From Streptomyces sp. NBC_01451 (GTDB lineage: Bacteria; Actinomycetota; Actinomycetes; Streptomycetales; Streptomycetaceae): a stretch of 64,000 nucleotides of DNA. The notes under the pieces were generated by a model. It was not told the origin of the DNA, did not search any database, and saw only the letters and a program-made list of their open reading frames with translations. Below, in pieces: positions 17,224 through 25,937 of the stretch (positions within the stretch are counted from its first letter, which is position 1; every line of letters starts with the position of its first letter). The DNA lies in the NCBI RefSeq assembly GCF_036227485.1, contig NZ_CP109479.1:6448001-6512000 (forward strand), in the 5' to 3' direction. The translations under genes and the position numbers were made by a program.

Positions 17224-18120
17224 CTACTCGGCGACGGACGTGTAGTGCGAGGCGTCCCCGGCGATCGAGTAGCTCTCCTTGCCCTCGATGCCGACCGGGA
17301 TGTCACCGGCGACGGTCACCCGGTGCAGGCGGCGCGGCAGGCCGTGGTAGTTGTCCACGGCGTAGTGCTGGGTGATGCGGTTGTCGAAGAGGACGAGCTG
17401 GTTCGGTGACCAGCGGTGGCGCAGGATGTTCTCCGGGCGGGTGACGTACGCCTGGAGCAGGTCCAGGATCTTGCGGGACTCGGTGACGGACAGGCCGACG
17501 ATCCGCTGCGCGAACCCGCCGATGAACAGCCCGCGTTCGCCGGTCAGCGGGTGGACACGGACGACCGGGTGGGCCGTGCGGAACGTGATGGACGTGAACT
17601 GGGCGCGCTGGGCGGCCTGTTCCTCGTTCAGTGCCTCGTCCGGCACCGCGTAGTCGTAGTCGTTGGTGTGCTCGGCCCACAGGTTGTCGGCCAACTGCCG
17701 CAGGGGCTCCGGCAGATCACGGTAGGCGGCGGCCGAGCTGGCGATCAGCGTCTCGCCGCCGTAGGGCGGGACCGTGATGCTGCGCAGGGTGCTGGCCTGC
17801 GGCGGGTTGAGGACGAAGGTGACGTCCGTGTGCCAGTGGTTGGCGGCGCGGCCCCGCTCGCTGTCGACGGGCAGGACGTTCGCGGCGCCGTCGACGGACG
17901 GCACGGTCGGGTGGGCGGTGGTCAGTTCGCCGAAGTGGCGGACGAAGGCCTGCTGGCCCTCGTCGTCGAGGTTCACGTCGTCGAAGACCAGGGCCTTGTG
18001 GACGTTGAGGGCTTCGCGGAGGGCGGCGACCTGCTCCTCGTCGAGGGGCTTGGAGATGTCCACGCCGGATACGCGGGCGCCGATGTTCGCGGTGACCTTC
18101 TGGATTTCGATGCCGGACAT
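17224..18120 (-). CDS. TauD/TfdA-family Fe(II)/2-oxoglutarate dioxygenase (alkylsulfonate or alkylsulfate)
   Basis: 298 residues from the ATG at 18120 (GAGAGGAA upstream). The iron site HxD is at His97/Asp99 (NHWHTDV). The distal His lies in RITQHYAVDNY and the 2-oxoglutarate Arg in RRLHRVTV. The family hydroxylates the carbon bearing a sulfo group so that sulfite or sulfate is released. It is the last gene of the sulfonate operon, 23 bases after the flavin monooxygenase. The exact substrate (taurine, alkylsulfonate or alkyl sulfate ester) is not determinable. Confidence 0.88.
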   Translation of the reverse strand: MSGIEIQKVTANIGARVSGVDISKPLDEEQVAALREALNVHKALVFDDVNLDDEGQQAFVRHFGELTTAHPTVPSVDGAANVLPVDSERGRAANHWHTDVTFVLNPPQASTLRSITVPPYGGETLIASSAAAYRDLPEPLRQLADNLWAEHTNDYDYAVPDEALNEEQAAQRAQFTSITFRTAHPVVRVHPLTGERGLFIGGFAQRIVGLSVTESRKILDLLQAYVTRPENILRHRWSPNQLVLFDNRITQHYAVDNYHGLPRRLHRVTVAGDIPVGIEGKESYSIAGDASHYTSVAE

Positions 18121-18143
18121 GTGCGGGTTCCTCTCAGGGTTCG

Positions 18144-19490
18144 TCAGACGAGGGCGGGGGTCGGTGTGCTGCTGACGTACTGGTTCGCGGGGCGCGGGAG
18201 GCCGTATCTCTCGCGCAGGGTCTGGCGCGGCCCGTACTCCTCGCGGAGCAGACCGCGGGCGCGGAGGATCGGGACGACGTGGTCGACGAAGGCTTCGAGA
18301 CCGGACGGCAGGACCGCGGGCATGATGTTGAAGCCGTCGGCGGCACCCCGGGTGAACCAGGTCCCGATCTCGTCGGCGACCTGCTCGGGCGTGCCGGCGA
18401 AGGTGAGGTGCCCGCGCCCGCCGCCGAGCCGCCCGATGAGCTGCCGGACGGTCAGACGCTCGCGCCGGGCCAGCTCGACGACGAGCGTGTAGCGGCTCTT
18501 GGCGCCCTCGATCGCGCTCTCGGGCGGCAGATCGGTCGGCAGCCGGGCGTCCAGCTCCAGTGTCCCGGCGGGGAGTTTCAGCAGGTTCTCCAGGTTGCCC
18601 ACGCCGTGCGCGTACACGATGTGGTCCTCCAGGACCTGCTCGTTCGCCAGCGCCTCGGCCTCCGTGGAGCCGAGCACCGGGACGATGCCGGGCAGCACCT
18701 TGATGTGGTCGGGGTCGCGACCGCCCGCCGCCGTACGGGACTTGAGGTCGGCGTAGAAGGCCTGCGCGTCCTCGATGGTCTGCTGGGCGGTGAACACGGC
18801 TTCCGCGTACCGGGCCGCGAACGCCTTGCCGTCCTCGCTCGACCCCGCCTGCACCAGTACCGGGTAACCCTGGGGCGAACGCGGCACGTTGAGGGCGCCC
18901 TCGACGCTGAAGTACGTCCCCTGGTGCCGGGGCGGATGGACCTTCGCGTCGTCGCCCCAGACGCCGGCCGCCTTGTCGGCGACGATCGCGTCGTCCTCCC
19001 AGCTGTCCCAGAGCTTGAGTGCCACGTCGAGGAACTCGCCGGCCCGGGCGTACCGCTGGGCGTGGGCGGGCTCCGCGTCGAGACCGAAGTTGCGGGCGGC
19101 CTCGGCACCGGCCGTGGTGACGATGTTCCAGCCCGCCCGGCCCCCGCTGATGATGTCGAGCGAGGCGAACCTGCGGGCCAGGTTGTAGGGGGAGTTGTAG
19201 GAGGTGGACGCGGTGGCGATCAGACCGATGTGCGTGGTCGCCGTAGCGAGGGCCGTCAGCAGGGTGAGCGGCTCCAGGGCACCCGCGGGACGCTGCGCGA
19301 CACTGCCCCACAACTGAGGGCTGTCGGCCAGGAACAGCGAGTCGAAGGTGCCTCGCTCCGCGATCCGGGCCAGCCGCACATAGTGGTCCAGCTCGACATG
19401 GGCGTACGGGTCACTCTCCGGGAGCCGCCACGATGCCTCGTGGTGTCCGGTGGTCATGAGGAAGGCGTTGAGGTGGAGCTGGCGGGTCAT
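18144..19490 (-). CDS. LLM-class flavin-dependent monooxygenase (NtaA/SnaA/DszA family)
   Basis: 448 residues. N-terminal MTRQLHLNAFLMTTGHHEAS, with the TIM-barrel motifs FDSLFLADSPQLW, TSYNSPYNLARRFASLD and SGGRAGWNIVTT, is characteristic of the FMNH2-dependent NtaA/DszA/SnaA group rather than of SsuD itself. Partners supply reduced FMN. In this operon it most likely oxidises an organosulfur compound after uptake. No flavin reductase gene is adjacent. It is separated from the ABC ATPase gene by 157 bp holding a dispersed repeat. Confidence 0.88.
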   Translation of the reverse strand: MTRQLHLNAFLMTTGHHEASWRLPESDPYAHVELDHYVRLARIAERGTFDSLFLADSPQLWGSVAQRPAGALEPLTLLTALATATTHIGLIATASTSYNSPYNLARRFASLDIISGGRAGWNIVTTAGAEAARNFGLDAEPAHAQRYARAGEFLDVALKLWDSWEDDAIVADKAAGVWGDDAKVHPPRHQGTYFSVEGALNVPRSPQGYPVLVQAGSSEDGKAFAARYAEAVFTAQQTIEDAQAFYADLKSRTAAGGRDPDHIKVLPGIVPVLGSTEAEALANEQVLEDHIVYAHGVGNLENLLKLPAGTLELDARLPTDLPPESAIEGAKSRYTLVVELARRERLTVRQLIGRLGGGRGHLTFAGTPEQVADEIGTWFTRGAADGFNIMPAVLPSGLEAFVDHVVPILRARGLLREEYGPRQTLRERYGLPRPANQYVSSTPTPALV

Positions 19491-19537
19491 GGGTGTCGTG
19501 TTCCTTTGCTCTGGACAGGCGCTGGCTCGGGCACCCC

Positions 19538-19605
19538 CAGCCCGTCCGGCGTTTGAGGACGAGGCCGTTCAGGCCGACAGCGGGGGTCTGGGGGCGCAGC
19601 CCCCA
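19538..19605. repeat. Two dispersed Streptomyces intergenic repeats side by side
   Basis: 19538-19566 holds CCGTCCGGCGTTTGAG plus flanks, also present at 30330-30358. 19582-19605 holds GGGGGTCTGGGGGCGCAGCC and its complement tail, a short palindrome with a cousin near 37034-37056. Both lie in the 157-bp gap between the ATPase and monooxygenase genes of the sulfonate operon. Confidence 0.7.
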
Positions 19606-19647
19606 AGGACGGGACGGGGTAGGGGCGGCGGGGCGGGACAAGGACGC

Positions 19648-20361
19648 TCACCGGACGTCCGACGTCACCCCCAGGGCACCCAGCAACACCTCTCGGTACT
19701 CTTCCCGCGGCCGTTCGTGATCGACGACCAGGTCGACCCGGATCCGCCCCTCTTCCAGCACCAGCACCCGATCCGCCAGCACGATCGCCTCATCCACGTC
19801 ATGCGTGACCAGCAGCACCGACGGCTGATGCCTCCGCCACAACTCCCGAAGCAGCGCGTGCATCTTGATGCGCGTCAGCGCGTCCAGCGCCCCGAACGGC
19901 TCGTCGGCCAGCAGCAGTTCGGGCTCACGCACCAACGACCGCGCCAGCGCCGCCCGTTGTGCCTCCCCGCCGGACAGCTCGCTGGGCCAGGCACGTTCCC
20001 GCCCCTTCAGGCCCACCTCCGCGAGAGCCTCCCGGCCCTTGGCGGCAGCCTCCTTGCCGTCCGTCCCCAGCAGTACGTTGTCCAGCACCCGCCGCCACGG
20101 CAGCAGCCGCGAGTCCTGGAAGACCACCGACACCCGCTCGGGCGCGGTGAGTCGGCCACTTCCCTCGACCTCGTGATCGAGGCCCGCGACCGCCCGCAGC
20201 AAGGTGCTCTTGCCGGAGCCGCTGTGTCCGAGCAGGGCCGTGAACTGCCCGGCCGGGATGTCGAGGTCGATGCCGTCGAGGACCTTGCGCCCGCCGAACG
20301 ACCGTGTCAGGCCCCGGAGCCGGACGGCGGACCGGGTCAGTTGCTCAGTGTGCGTCGCCAT
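19648..20361 (-). CDS. ssuB: Sulfonate ABC transporter ATP-binding protein
   Basis: 237 residues. Walker A GHSGSGKST, Q-loop in VVFQDSRLLPWRRV, signature LSGGEAQRAALARS, Walker B LLLADEP and switch His in LLVTHDVDEA are all present. The LLPW Q-loop context is typical of SsuB/TauB importers. The ATG at 20361 lies inside the permease gene (25-base overlap). It energises the permease encoded just before it. Confidence 0.9.
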   Translation of the reverse strand: MATHTEQLTRSAVRLRGLTRSFGGRKVLDGIDLDIPAGQFTALLGHSGSGKSTLLRAVAGLDHEVEGSGRLTAPERVSVVFQDSRLLPWRRVLDNVLLGTDGKEAAAKGREALAEVGLKGRERAWPSELSGGEAQRAALARSLVREPELLLADEPFGALDALTRIKMHALLRELWRRHQPSVLLVTHDVDEAIVLADRVLVLEEGRIRVDLVVDHERPREEYREVLLGALGVTSDVR

Positions 20362-21236
20362 GACAGCACCCTCCGTTCGATGAGACGGACCGCGCTGTCG
20401 GACGCCAGGCCGAAGATTCCGTAGACGACCAGGCCGACGAGGATGACGTCGCTCTGGCCGTAGTTCTGGGCCTGGAACATCATGTAGCCGAGTCCGCTGG
20501 TGGCGTTGATCTGTTCCAGGACGACCAGCCCCAGCCAGGAGCCGGTCACGCCGAGCCGGAGTCCCACGAAGAATCCGGGCAGCGCGCCGGGCACGACGAT
20601 CTGCCGGACGAACTGGAACCTCGACAGCCCCTGCACCTCGGCGAGTTCGACGAAGCGGCTGTCGATGCCGGACAGCGCGGCATGCGTGTTGAGGTAGATC
20701 GGGATGTAGACGACGATGGCGATGATCGCGACCTTGAACGTCTCGCCGATGCCCAGCCAGAGGATGAACAGCGGGATCAGCCCCAGGGCCGGGATCGCCC
20801 GGTTGAGCTGGACCGTCCCGTCGATCAGTGCCTCGCCGACCCTGCTGAGCCCGGCGGCCAGGGCGAGGAGGACACCGCCGACCAGCCCGATCGCGAAGCC
20901 GGATGCGGCCCGCCGCAGCGAGGTCAGGATGTCGTTCGGCAGGGTCCCGTCGGTCCACAGATGGGCGCCCGTCCTGAGCACGGTCCAGGGCGCCGGGATC
21001 GCGGCCGGGTCGAGTTGTCCGGCGGCGGAGGCGGCGGCCCACAGGGCGAGGACGAGGGCCGGGCCGACGAGCGGAGCGGCGGGCAGCCGCCTGCCGGGGG
21101 AGAGCCGGCGCCGCCTGCGGACCTGGGAGCCGGTCTCCTCGGTGGCCGCGACGGATTCGACGGACGCGGTGGTCTCGGGGACGGCACCGGCACCGGCGTC
21201 CGCGGCGGTGGCGGCGTTCGCGGTCACCGCGGTCAC
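20337..21236 (-). CDS. ssuC: Sulfonate ABC transporter permease
   Basis: 299 residues from a GTG at 21236 that overlaps the stop of the binding-protein gene (GTGA). It has a ~60-residue hydrophilic start, then six or so membrane helices. The EAA-like loop is at ELAEVQGLSRFQFVRQIVVPGALPG (central part), and ends WLGLVVLEQINATSGLGYMM are typical of SsuC/TauC. A second in-frame GTG at 21227 is possible. Membrane partner of the ATPase. Confidence 0.9.
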   Translation of the reverse strand: MTAVTANAATAADAGAGAVPETTASVESVAATEETGSQVRRRRRLSPGRRLPAAPLVGPALVLALWAAASAAGQLDPAAIPAPWTVLRTGAHLWTDGTLPNDILTSLRRAASGFAIGLVGGVLLALAAGLSRVGEALIDGTVQLNRAIPALGLIPLFILWLGIGETFKVAIIAIVVYIPIYLNTHAALSGIDSRFVELAEVQGLSRFQFVRQIVVPGALPGFFVGLRLGVTGSWLGLVVLEQINATSGLGYMMFQAQNYGQSDVILVGLVVYGIFGLASDSAVRLIERRVLSWRRTLSN

Positions 21237-22300
21237 CGCCGGTACTCCGCAGCCACGGACTTCGCCGCGATGCCCTCGAAGCGGTGGTCGAAGAGCGAGC
21301 TCACGTCGAACTTCTTCACGAAGCCGCCCTCCGCGAGCAGATCGGCGGTCTCCTGCTCCCACCTGATCGCCTCGGCCCAACTCGGCTGGAACAGCGGCTT
21401 GTTGGCGAGCCTGGTGATCGCCTGCGCCTGGGGGAGAGTCAGGTTCTGCGTCTTGACGTAGAACTCCTCGTTCCAGGTGTCGGGGTTCTCGTACGTCCAC
21501 ACCAGACCCTTGGCCCAGTACGGGATGTACGCGGCGATCGCGGCTGCCTTCGCGGAGTCGTTCAGCACGGAGACCGGCGCCCACAGCAGGTTGAGCAGGT
21601 CGACCACGTCCGTGTCGATGCTGCGGGCACCCTTGGCGGCGTACTGCTGGAGATACGCGGGCGCCTGACTGATGGCGAGCGGCGCGACGTCCACCTGGCC
21701 CGACTGAAGGGCGGTGAAGAACTGGTTGCTGGTCAGCGGGACGAGCTCGACCTCGTCGTACGCGAGCCCGGCCTTCTGGAGCGCCCGCAGGAGTACGACG
21801 CCCTGGGCCTGCCCCTGTGAGAAGGCGAGTTTCCTGCCCTTGAAGTCCGCGACCGACCGGATGTCGCTGCCGGGCTTGGTGGCGAAGAGATAGTTCGGCC
21901 TGCGGGTGACGTTGATCGCGACGATCTTCGCGTCGAAGCCCTGGAAATGCGCCTGGATCGGCGGAATTCCCGCATTGTTGGCCAGGTCGAGGGAGCCCGA
22001 GCGGAAGGCGTTGATGACATCGGGGCCGGCGGATATGTTCTCCCAGCTCGACACCTTGAAGGGCAGCTCGCCCAACTTTGCGAATTTGAACTGGAGTTGC
22101 TGGGTGCCCGAATAGGAGGAGATCTTCAGGCTCGTACCGGCCGGGACCCTGTCGGCGAGCGGGGCGGTCGAGGCGCCCTTCGATTCAGCGGCGGCACTGC
22201 TGTTCGCGCAGCCGCTCAACCCGGCGACACCGGCCGCGGCGCCTAGCAGGGAGGTGAGGAAGAGCCGTCGGTCGACACCCGGCAGGGGAGATGAAGGCAT
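21233..22300 (-). CDS. ssuA: Sulfonate ABC transporter substrate-binding lipoprotein
   Basis: 355 residues from the ATG at 22300 (GGAG seven bases upstream). The start carries a twin-arginine-like signal (DRRLFLTSLLGAAAG) and a lipobox LSGC, so the mature protein is a lipid-anchored receptor. The body (GTSLKISSYSGTQQLQFKFA, AFRSGSLDLANNAGIPP, VALSQAPAY-like part) fits the NMT1/SsuA fold that captures aliphatic sulfonates. First structural gene of the leftward operon, 181 bases after a Cys-rich leader ORF. Confidence 0.88.
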   Translation of the reverse strand: MPSSPLPGVDRRLFLTSLLGAAAGVAGLSGCANSSAAAESKGASTAPLADRVPAGTSLKISSYSGTQQLQFKFAKLGELPFKVSSWENISAGPDVINAFRSGSLDLANNAGIPPIQAHFQGFDAKIVAINVTRRPNYLFATKPGSDIRSVADFKGRKLAFSQGQAQGVVLLRALQKAGLAYDEVELVPLTSNQFFTALQSGQVDVAPLAISQAPAYLQQYAAKGARSIDTDVVDLLNLLWAPVSVLNDSAKAAAIAAYIPYWAKGLVWTYENPDTWNEEFYVKTQNLTLPQAQAITRLANKPLFQPSWAEAIRWEQETADLLAEGGFVKKFDVSSLFDHRFEGIAAKSVAAEYRR

Positions 22301-22449
22301 GGGAGGACTCCGTGAGTTGGGAAGGCAGGACCGCATGCGGAATTCGAGGCACGAGGAGGCCCGGAAACCGGGATTCACGCAGGGGGGAGCAGTGGGCGCG
22401 GAAAGCACAGAGAGTGCGGAATGCGCGGAGAGAAATGAGCGCTTCACAC

Positions 22450-22489
22450 GTGGCAACGTGTCAGCAACAGTGGCGACGTGTCAGCAACA
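22450..22489. repeat. 20-bp tandem duplication at the end of the leader ORF
   Basis: 22450-22469 and 22470-22489 are adjacent 20-bp copies differing at one base. On the minus strand each copy begins TGTTGCTGA (Cys-Cys-stop). Because 20 is not a multiple of three, the two Cys-Cys-stop strings are in different frames. The copy nearer the leader ends that ORF. Confidence 0.85.
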
Positions 22490-22540
22490 GAGGGTGCGAC
22501 AGCTCACGAAAGGGCTCATGAGCAGGATGTTCCCGGCCAT
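22481..22540 (-). CDS. Putative cysteine-rich leader peptide of the sulfonate operon
   Basis: 19 residues, MAGNILLMSPFVSCRTLCC, from an ATG with AGGGAC seven bases upstream; three of its last six residues are Cys, at a CRTLCC end. It lies between the ROK regulator stop and ssuA. Short Cys-ended ORFs upstream of sulfur-assimilation genes are known in actinobacteria, where ribosome stalling at Cys codons reports cysteine supply. I infer the same here; there is no direct proof of translation. Confidence 0.5.
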   Translation of the reverse strand: MAGNILLMSPFVSCRTLCC

Positions 22541-22573
22541 GCCTGGTCCCTGTCAATATTCGGAGTTTCTGAA

Positions 22574-23812
22574 TTAAATAGCCTGAGGTGAGGCGGCCAG
22601 CGGATCCCGGTACAGCACATCGAGCGCCACCGAACCGCCCGCCACCGCGAGAACCGAATCCGGGAAACTCGTCGGCACGACAGAGGCCGCACGTTCGGCG
22701 CCGACCCCTTCGCGCAGCGCCGCGAGGCAGTCCTCCCGGTGGATGACGCCGACCTCGGTCACGACCACCGTCTCCGGATTCAGCACGTCGAGCAGCAGGC
22801 GCGTGGCCCGCCCCACGGCACTCGCCCGCCGCACCAGCAGCCCCACGGCAGCCTGGTCGCCCCCGGCCGCCGCCGCGACCACCCGGAGGGAATCCGTGGT
22901 CTCGACGACGCCCGCTTCCCGCGCCCTCCTGCACAGCGTCCGTTCGCTCAACTCGGCCTGAAGGCAGCCCGTACGCCCGCAGTCGCAGGCCTCCGTGCCG
23001 CCCGGCACCGGCAGATGGGCGATGGCGCCGGCCTGGGAGCGCGGCCCGTGGTGCACCTCGTCGTTGGTCGCGAACGCCGCGTCGACGACGTTGCCGACGA
23101 ACAGATGCAGCACACTCCCGCTGCCCCGCGCGGGCCCGAACAGCCGCTCCGCGTTGACCAACGCCCGTGCGTGGCCGTCCACATGGACCGGCAGCCCGGT
23201 ACGGGCGCGGAGCACGTCCCGCACCGGCACGTCCCGCCAGCCCAGCATCGGGTGCTCGACGACGGTCCCGGACTCCCGGTCCACCCAGCCGCCGACGGCC
23301 ACGCCGACACCGAGCGCCCGGCGGCCGGGGGATCCCTCCAGCAGCGCCCCCAGCCCTTCGGCGGCCCGCGCCAGCACCCACCCCGGGTCGGTGTGCTCGT
23401 GCGCCAGCTCACGCCGGGACACCACCCGGCCGCGCAGATCCAGCAGCGCGACCGTCGTGAACGACACGGCCACATGCACGCCGGCGACCACGAACCGCGA
23501 GGAGTCCAGGTCGACGGGCACATGCGGACGTCCCACGCCGTTCGACCGCCGGGGCGCGGACTCCTCGCGGATCAGGCCGAGTTCGGCGAACCGGGCGCAG
23601 TAGTCCGTCACCGACGCCGGTGACAGCCCGGTCAGCCGGGCGATGGTGCTGCGCGCCACGGGCCCGTGCTCCAGCACGGACCGCAGGACGACACTCGCGC
23701 TCGTCCTGCGCCGGTCGGAATCGGCGGCACGGGGCACGCGGGACGCGGCGGGGCGAGAAGGGGAGGTACGGGAGAAGGGGGAGGCAAGGGTGGGTGCCGC
23801 GGCACGGGGCAT
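22574..23812 (-). CDS. ROK-family transcriptional regulator
   Basis: 412 residues from the ATG at 23812, which has GAGG nine bases upstream; the ATG at 23821 abuts that site. An N-terminal winged helix (LEHGPVARSTIARLTGLSPA) binds DNA, and the rest is the ROK sugar-kinase-like fold with the zinc motif CDCGRTGCLQAE. The ATP/sugar site looks partly degenerate. It is transcribed in the same direction as the sulfonate genes, so it could regulate them, but ROK proteins usually sense sugars. The link is only positional. Confidence 0.85.
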   Translation of the reverse strand: MPRAAAPTLASPFSRTSPSRPAASRVPRAADSDRRRTSASVVLRSVLEHGPVARSTIARLTGLSPASVTDYCARFAELGLIREESAPRRSNGVGRPHVPVDLDSSRFVVAGVHVAVSFTTVALLDLRGRVVSRRELAHEHTDPGWVLARAAEGLGALLEGSPGRRALGVGVAVGGWVDRESGTVVEHPMLGWRDVPVRDVLRARTGLPVHVDGHARALVNAERLFGPARGSGSVLHLFVGNVVDAAFATNDEVHHGPRSQAGAIAHLPVPGGTEACDCGRTGCLQAELSERTLCRRAREAGVVETTDSLRVVAAAAGGDQAAVGLLVRRASAVGRATRLLLDVLNPETVVVTEVGVIHREDCLAALREGVGAERAASVVPTSFPDSVLAVAGGSVALDVLYRDPLAASPQAI

Positions 23813-24376
23813 GGCGATCATCCTCGGGGAACTGGTCCGACACTGCGCCGTCTCATGAGGACTCGGGGGCCGGTGGAGGCTCGGGGAGTCCTGTGGAGCG
23901 AGGCGCGCCGGAGCCGCCTCACCCGGGGCGGCGACAGGTGGCCGTGCCCACGCGTCGCAGGTCGACATAGCGACGCGACGAGAAGTACCGGGACTGGGCG
24001 ACCATGCGCTCGAAGCTAGCAAAACGGGCCGACCCTGCACAGACGGCGACCGACGGGCGAGACGGCACGCGTCCGCGCCGACGTCGGGCCGGGGCCGAGC
24101 CGGAGCGGGGCCCCCTCCGGAACGGGGCCGGGGGGCGCGCAGGCCTACGCGCGGCATTGGCGGAACCCTACAGAACGCGCCCGCCGCGCCTCCGTAGCCC
24201 ACACCACCCCACCTCAGTGACCGGCGTCACGCCGTACCGGGTGTAACCCCCACCTTTTGTCCGGAGCCCACCAAGCCGTCGCCGTCCCCTTTGTCGAGCG
24301 CCTACGGTGATCGGTCCGAGGGTGCCGGGATAGCGTCACAAGGTCCCCTGCCGCCCACCGTCCCAGCGGAGTCCCC
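23813..24376. other. 564-bp intergenic region between divergent ROK and bioY genes
   Basis: It holds the promoters of both genes. I see no tRNA, no convincing ORF (the short frames have Arg/Pro-rich shadow composition) and no strong hairpin. A relatively AT-richer patch just before bioY (about 24250-24310) is the likeliest bioY promoter area; no biotin-repressor-type operator was recognised. Confidence 0.5.
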
Positions 24377-24955
24377 ATGGCAACCGCCGTCGCCCCCTCC
24401 CGCCCCGGCAAGGTCCTCGCCGACCTGCTCCCGGCCTCCCGCGTCCGGGACGCCGCGCTCGTGCTCGGCGGTGCCGGACTCGTCGGGATCGCCGCCCAGA
24501 TCGCCGTCCCCGTGCCCGGCTCGCCGGTACCGGTGACCGGGCAGACCTTCGCCGCGCTCCTCGTCGGCACCGCACTCGGCGCGGGCCGCGGCCTCGCCGC
24601 CCTCGTCGTGTACGCCCTGGCCGGGCTCGCGGGCGTGCCGTGGTTCGCGGAGGGCGGCTCGGGCACGTCGGTGTCCTTCGGCTACATCCTCGGCATGCTG
24701 CTCGCGTCCGCCGCCGTGGGCGCGCTGGCCCGCCGCGGCGCCGACCGCTCCATGCTGCGGACGGCGGGCACGATGCTCCTCGGCGAGGCGATCATCTACG
24801 CGATCGGCGTCCCGTACCTCGCTCTGGCGGCCGGTATGAGCGCGAGCGCGGCGATCGCCGCCGGCCTCACGCCGTTCCTGATCGGCGACGCCCTGAAGGC
24901 GGCCCTGGCGATGGGCGTACTGCCGACGGCCTGGAAGCTCGTCGACAAGGACTGA
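24377..24955 (+). CDS. bioY: Biotin transporter BioY (ECF S-component)
   Basis: 192 residues with about six membrane helices. Typical BioY motifs: PVPGSPVPVTGQTFAALLVG, YALAGLAGVPWFAEG, and the C-terminal FLIGDALKAALA. BioY binds biotin and works alone or with an ECF energising module (BioM/BioN). No such module lies beside it here, so it is either solitary or uses a distant shared module. A 23-bp hairpin follows. Confidence 0.92.
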   Translation: MATAVAPSRPGKVLADLLPASRVRDAALVLGGAGLVGIAAQIAVPVPGSPVPVTGQTFAALLVGTALGAGRGLAALVVYALAGLAGVPWFAEGGSGTSVSFGYILGMLLASAAVGALARRGADRSMLRTAGTMLLGEAIIYAIGVPYLALAAGMSASAAIAAGLTPFLIGDALKAALAMGVLPTAWKLVDKD

Positions 24956-24986
24956 TCCGGGGGCCGTCGTTGACGAACGGCTTCGC

Positions 24987-25033
24987 GGCGAAGGGGAGGG
25001 AGAGGCGGATTCCGCCTCTCCCTCCCCTTCGCC
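24987..25033. terminator. Strong bidirectional hairpin terminator
   Basis: Perfect 23-bp arms (24987-25009 with 25011-25033) around a single base, between convergent bioY and the LPRTG gene. Confidence 0.8.
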
Positions 25034-25056
25034 ATTCACCGATGGGCGCTCGGAGA

Positions 25057-25779
25057 TCAGCCCTGCGGCTGCCCGGGCCGCCGCTGCGTCCACCACATGC
25101 CCGCCGCCCCGGCGGACAGCAGCGCCGCGCCGACGGCGCCGAGGGGGAGCAGATCGCGCGCGGGGCCGGTCCTCGGCAGTTCCCCGCCGCCGGGTGCCAC
25201 CGGCTTGTTGTCGGTGCCGAGCAGCAGCGGGGTGGCCGGGGCGTTCGGTGACGGGTTGTTCGTACCGAACGGGACCGGGCCCTGCTGCCAGAACGTCTTC
25301 GAGCCGTCGGCCGTCTGGACGGGCAGACAGATCTTGCCGGTCTTGCCCAGATCGAACGTCGCGTCGACGTCGTACGACTTCGACTTACCGGCGGCGAGAT
25401 TGCCGACGGCGCAGTTGAAACCGCTGTTCGAACCTTCCGGAAGATCCCCTTCGGCAATCTCCGAACAGCCCTGAACGTTCTTGACCGTCATACCGTCGAA
25501 TCCGACGACCAAAAGCCTGATGTCGCCGCTGTCCTTGCTCCCCTCGTTCTTTACCGTGGCGGTAAGCGCCGTTTCTTTCGAACTGTTGTCGACCGAGATG
25601 CTCTCGGGCAACTGCGTGGTCAACTTGACGCCCGTCGGCGCCGCGTCGACGGCCTTTCCTCCCTTGCTGCTTCCGGGCCCCTGGTCATCCGCGCTGGCGG
25701 TGAAGGAAAGGATCATCACGGCAGAGAAAGATGCCGTGAGCAGCGATCCCGCGATGACCGTCGTGCGACCAGAACTCAT
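25057..25779 (-). CDS. Secreted cell-surface protein with C-terminal LPRTG sortase signal
   Basis: 240 residues from the ATG at 25779 (AAGGGGGA upstream). It has a signal peptide at about 5-30, then a ~150-residue beta-rich domain (ETALTATVKNEGSKDSGDI, GCSEIAEGDLPEG) that looks like a DUF11/CARDB-type extracellular fold with two Cys around 105-125. The C-terminus is ELPRTG, a hydrophobic helix and a WWTQRRP tail: a cell-wall sorting signal. Streptomyces class E sortases usually prefer LAxTG, so LPRTG is less common. It is divergent from the receptor kinase gene. Confidence 0.8.
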   Translation of the reverse strand: MSSGRTTVIAGSLLTASFSAVMILSFTASADDQGPGSSKGGKAVDAAPTGVKLTTQLPESISVDNSSKETALTATVKNEGSKDSGDIRLLVVGFDGMTVKNVQGCSEIAEGDLPEGSNSGFNCAVGNLAAGKSKSYDVDATFDLGKTGKICLPVQTADGSKTFWQQGPVPFGTNNPSPNAPATPLLLGTDNKPVAPGGGELPRTGPARDLLPLGAVGAALLSAGAAGMWWTQRRPGQPQG

Positions 25780-25937
25780 GTTCGTCCCCCTTGGATCCCC
25801 CTGGACTGCGCCTGAATTCGCAGTCCATGAAGAGGTACCACAAGATTTCCCGCCACTATGCTGGTACTGCACGAAGTGTGACCATTGTGGTTCTGGTGGG
25901 GCGTGCGTTGAGGGGGTGCAGGGGATTGCGGGGGAAT

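Noticed and set aside
22450..22520. Alternative leader reading frame ending LLLTRRHCC
   Set aside because: No ATG, GTG or well-placed TTG start in that frame; kept only as a remark in the leader finding.
24004..24246. Short ORF in the ROK-bioY gap
   Set aside because: Arg/Pro-rich shadow composition and no ribosome site.
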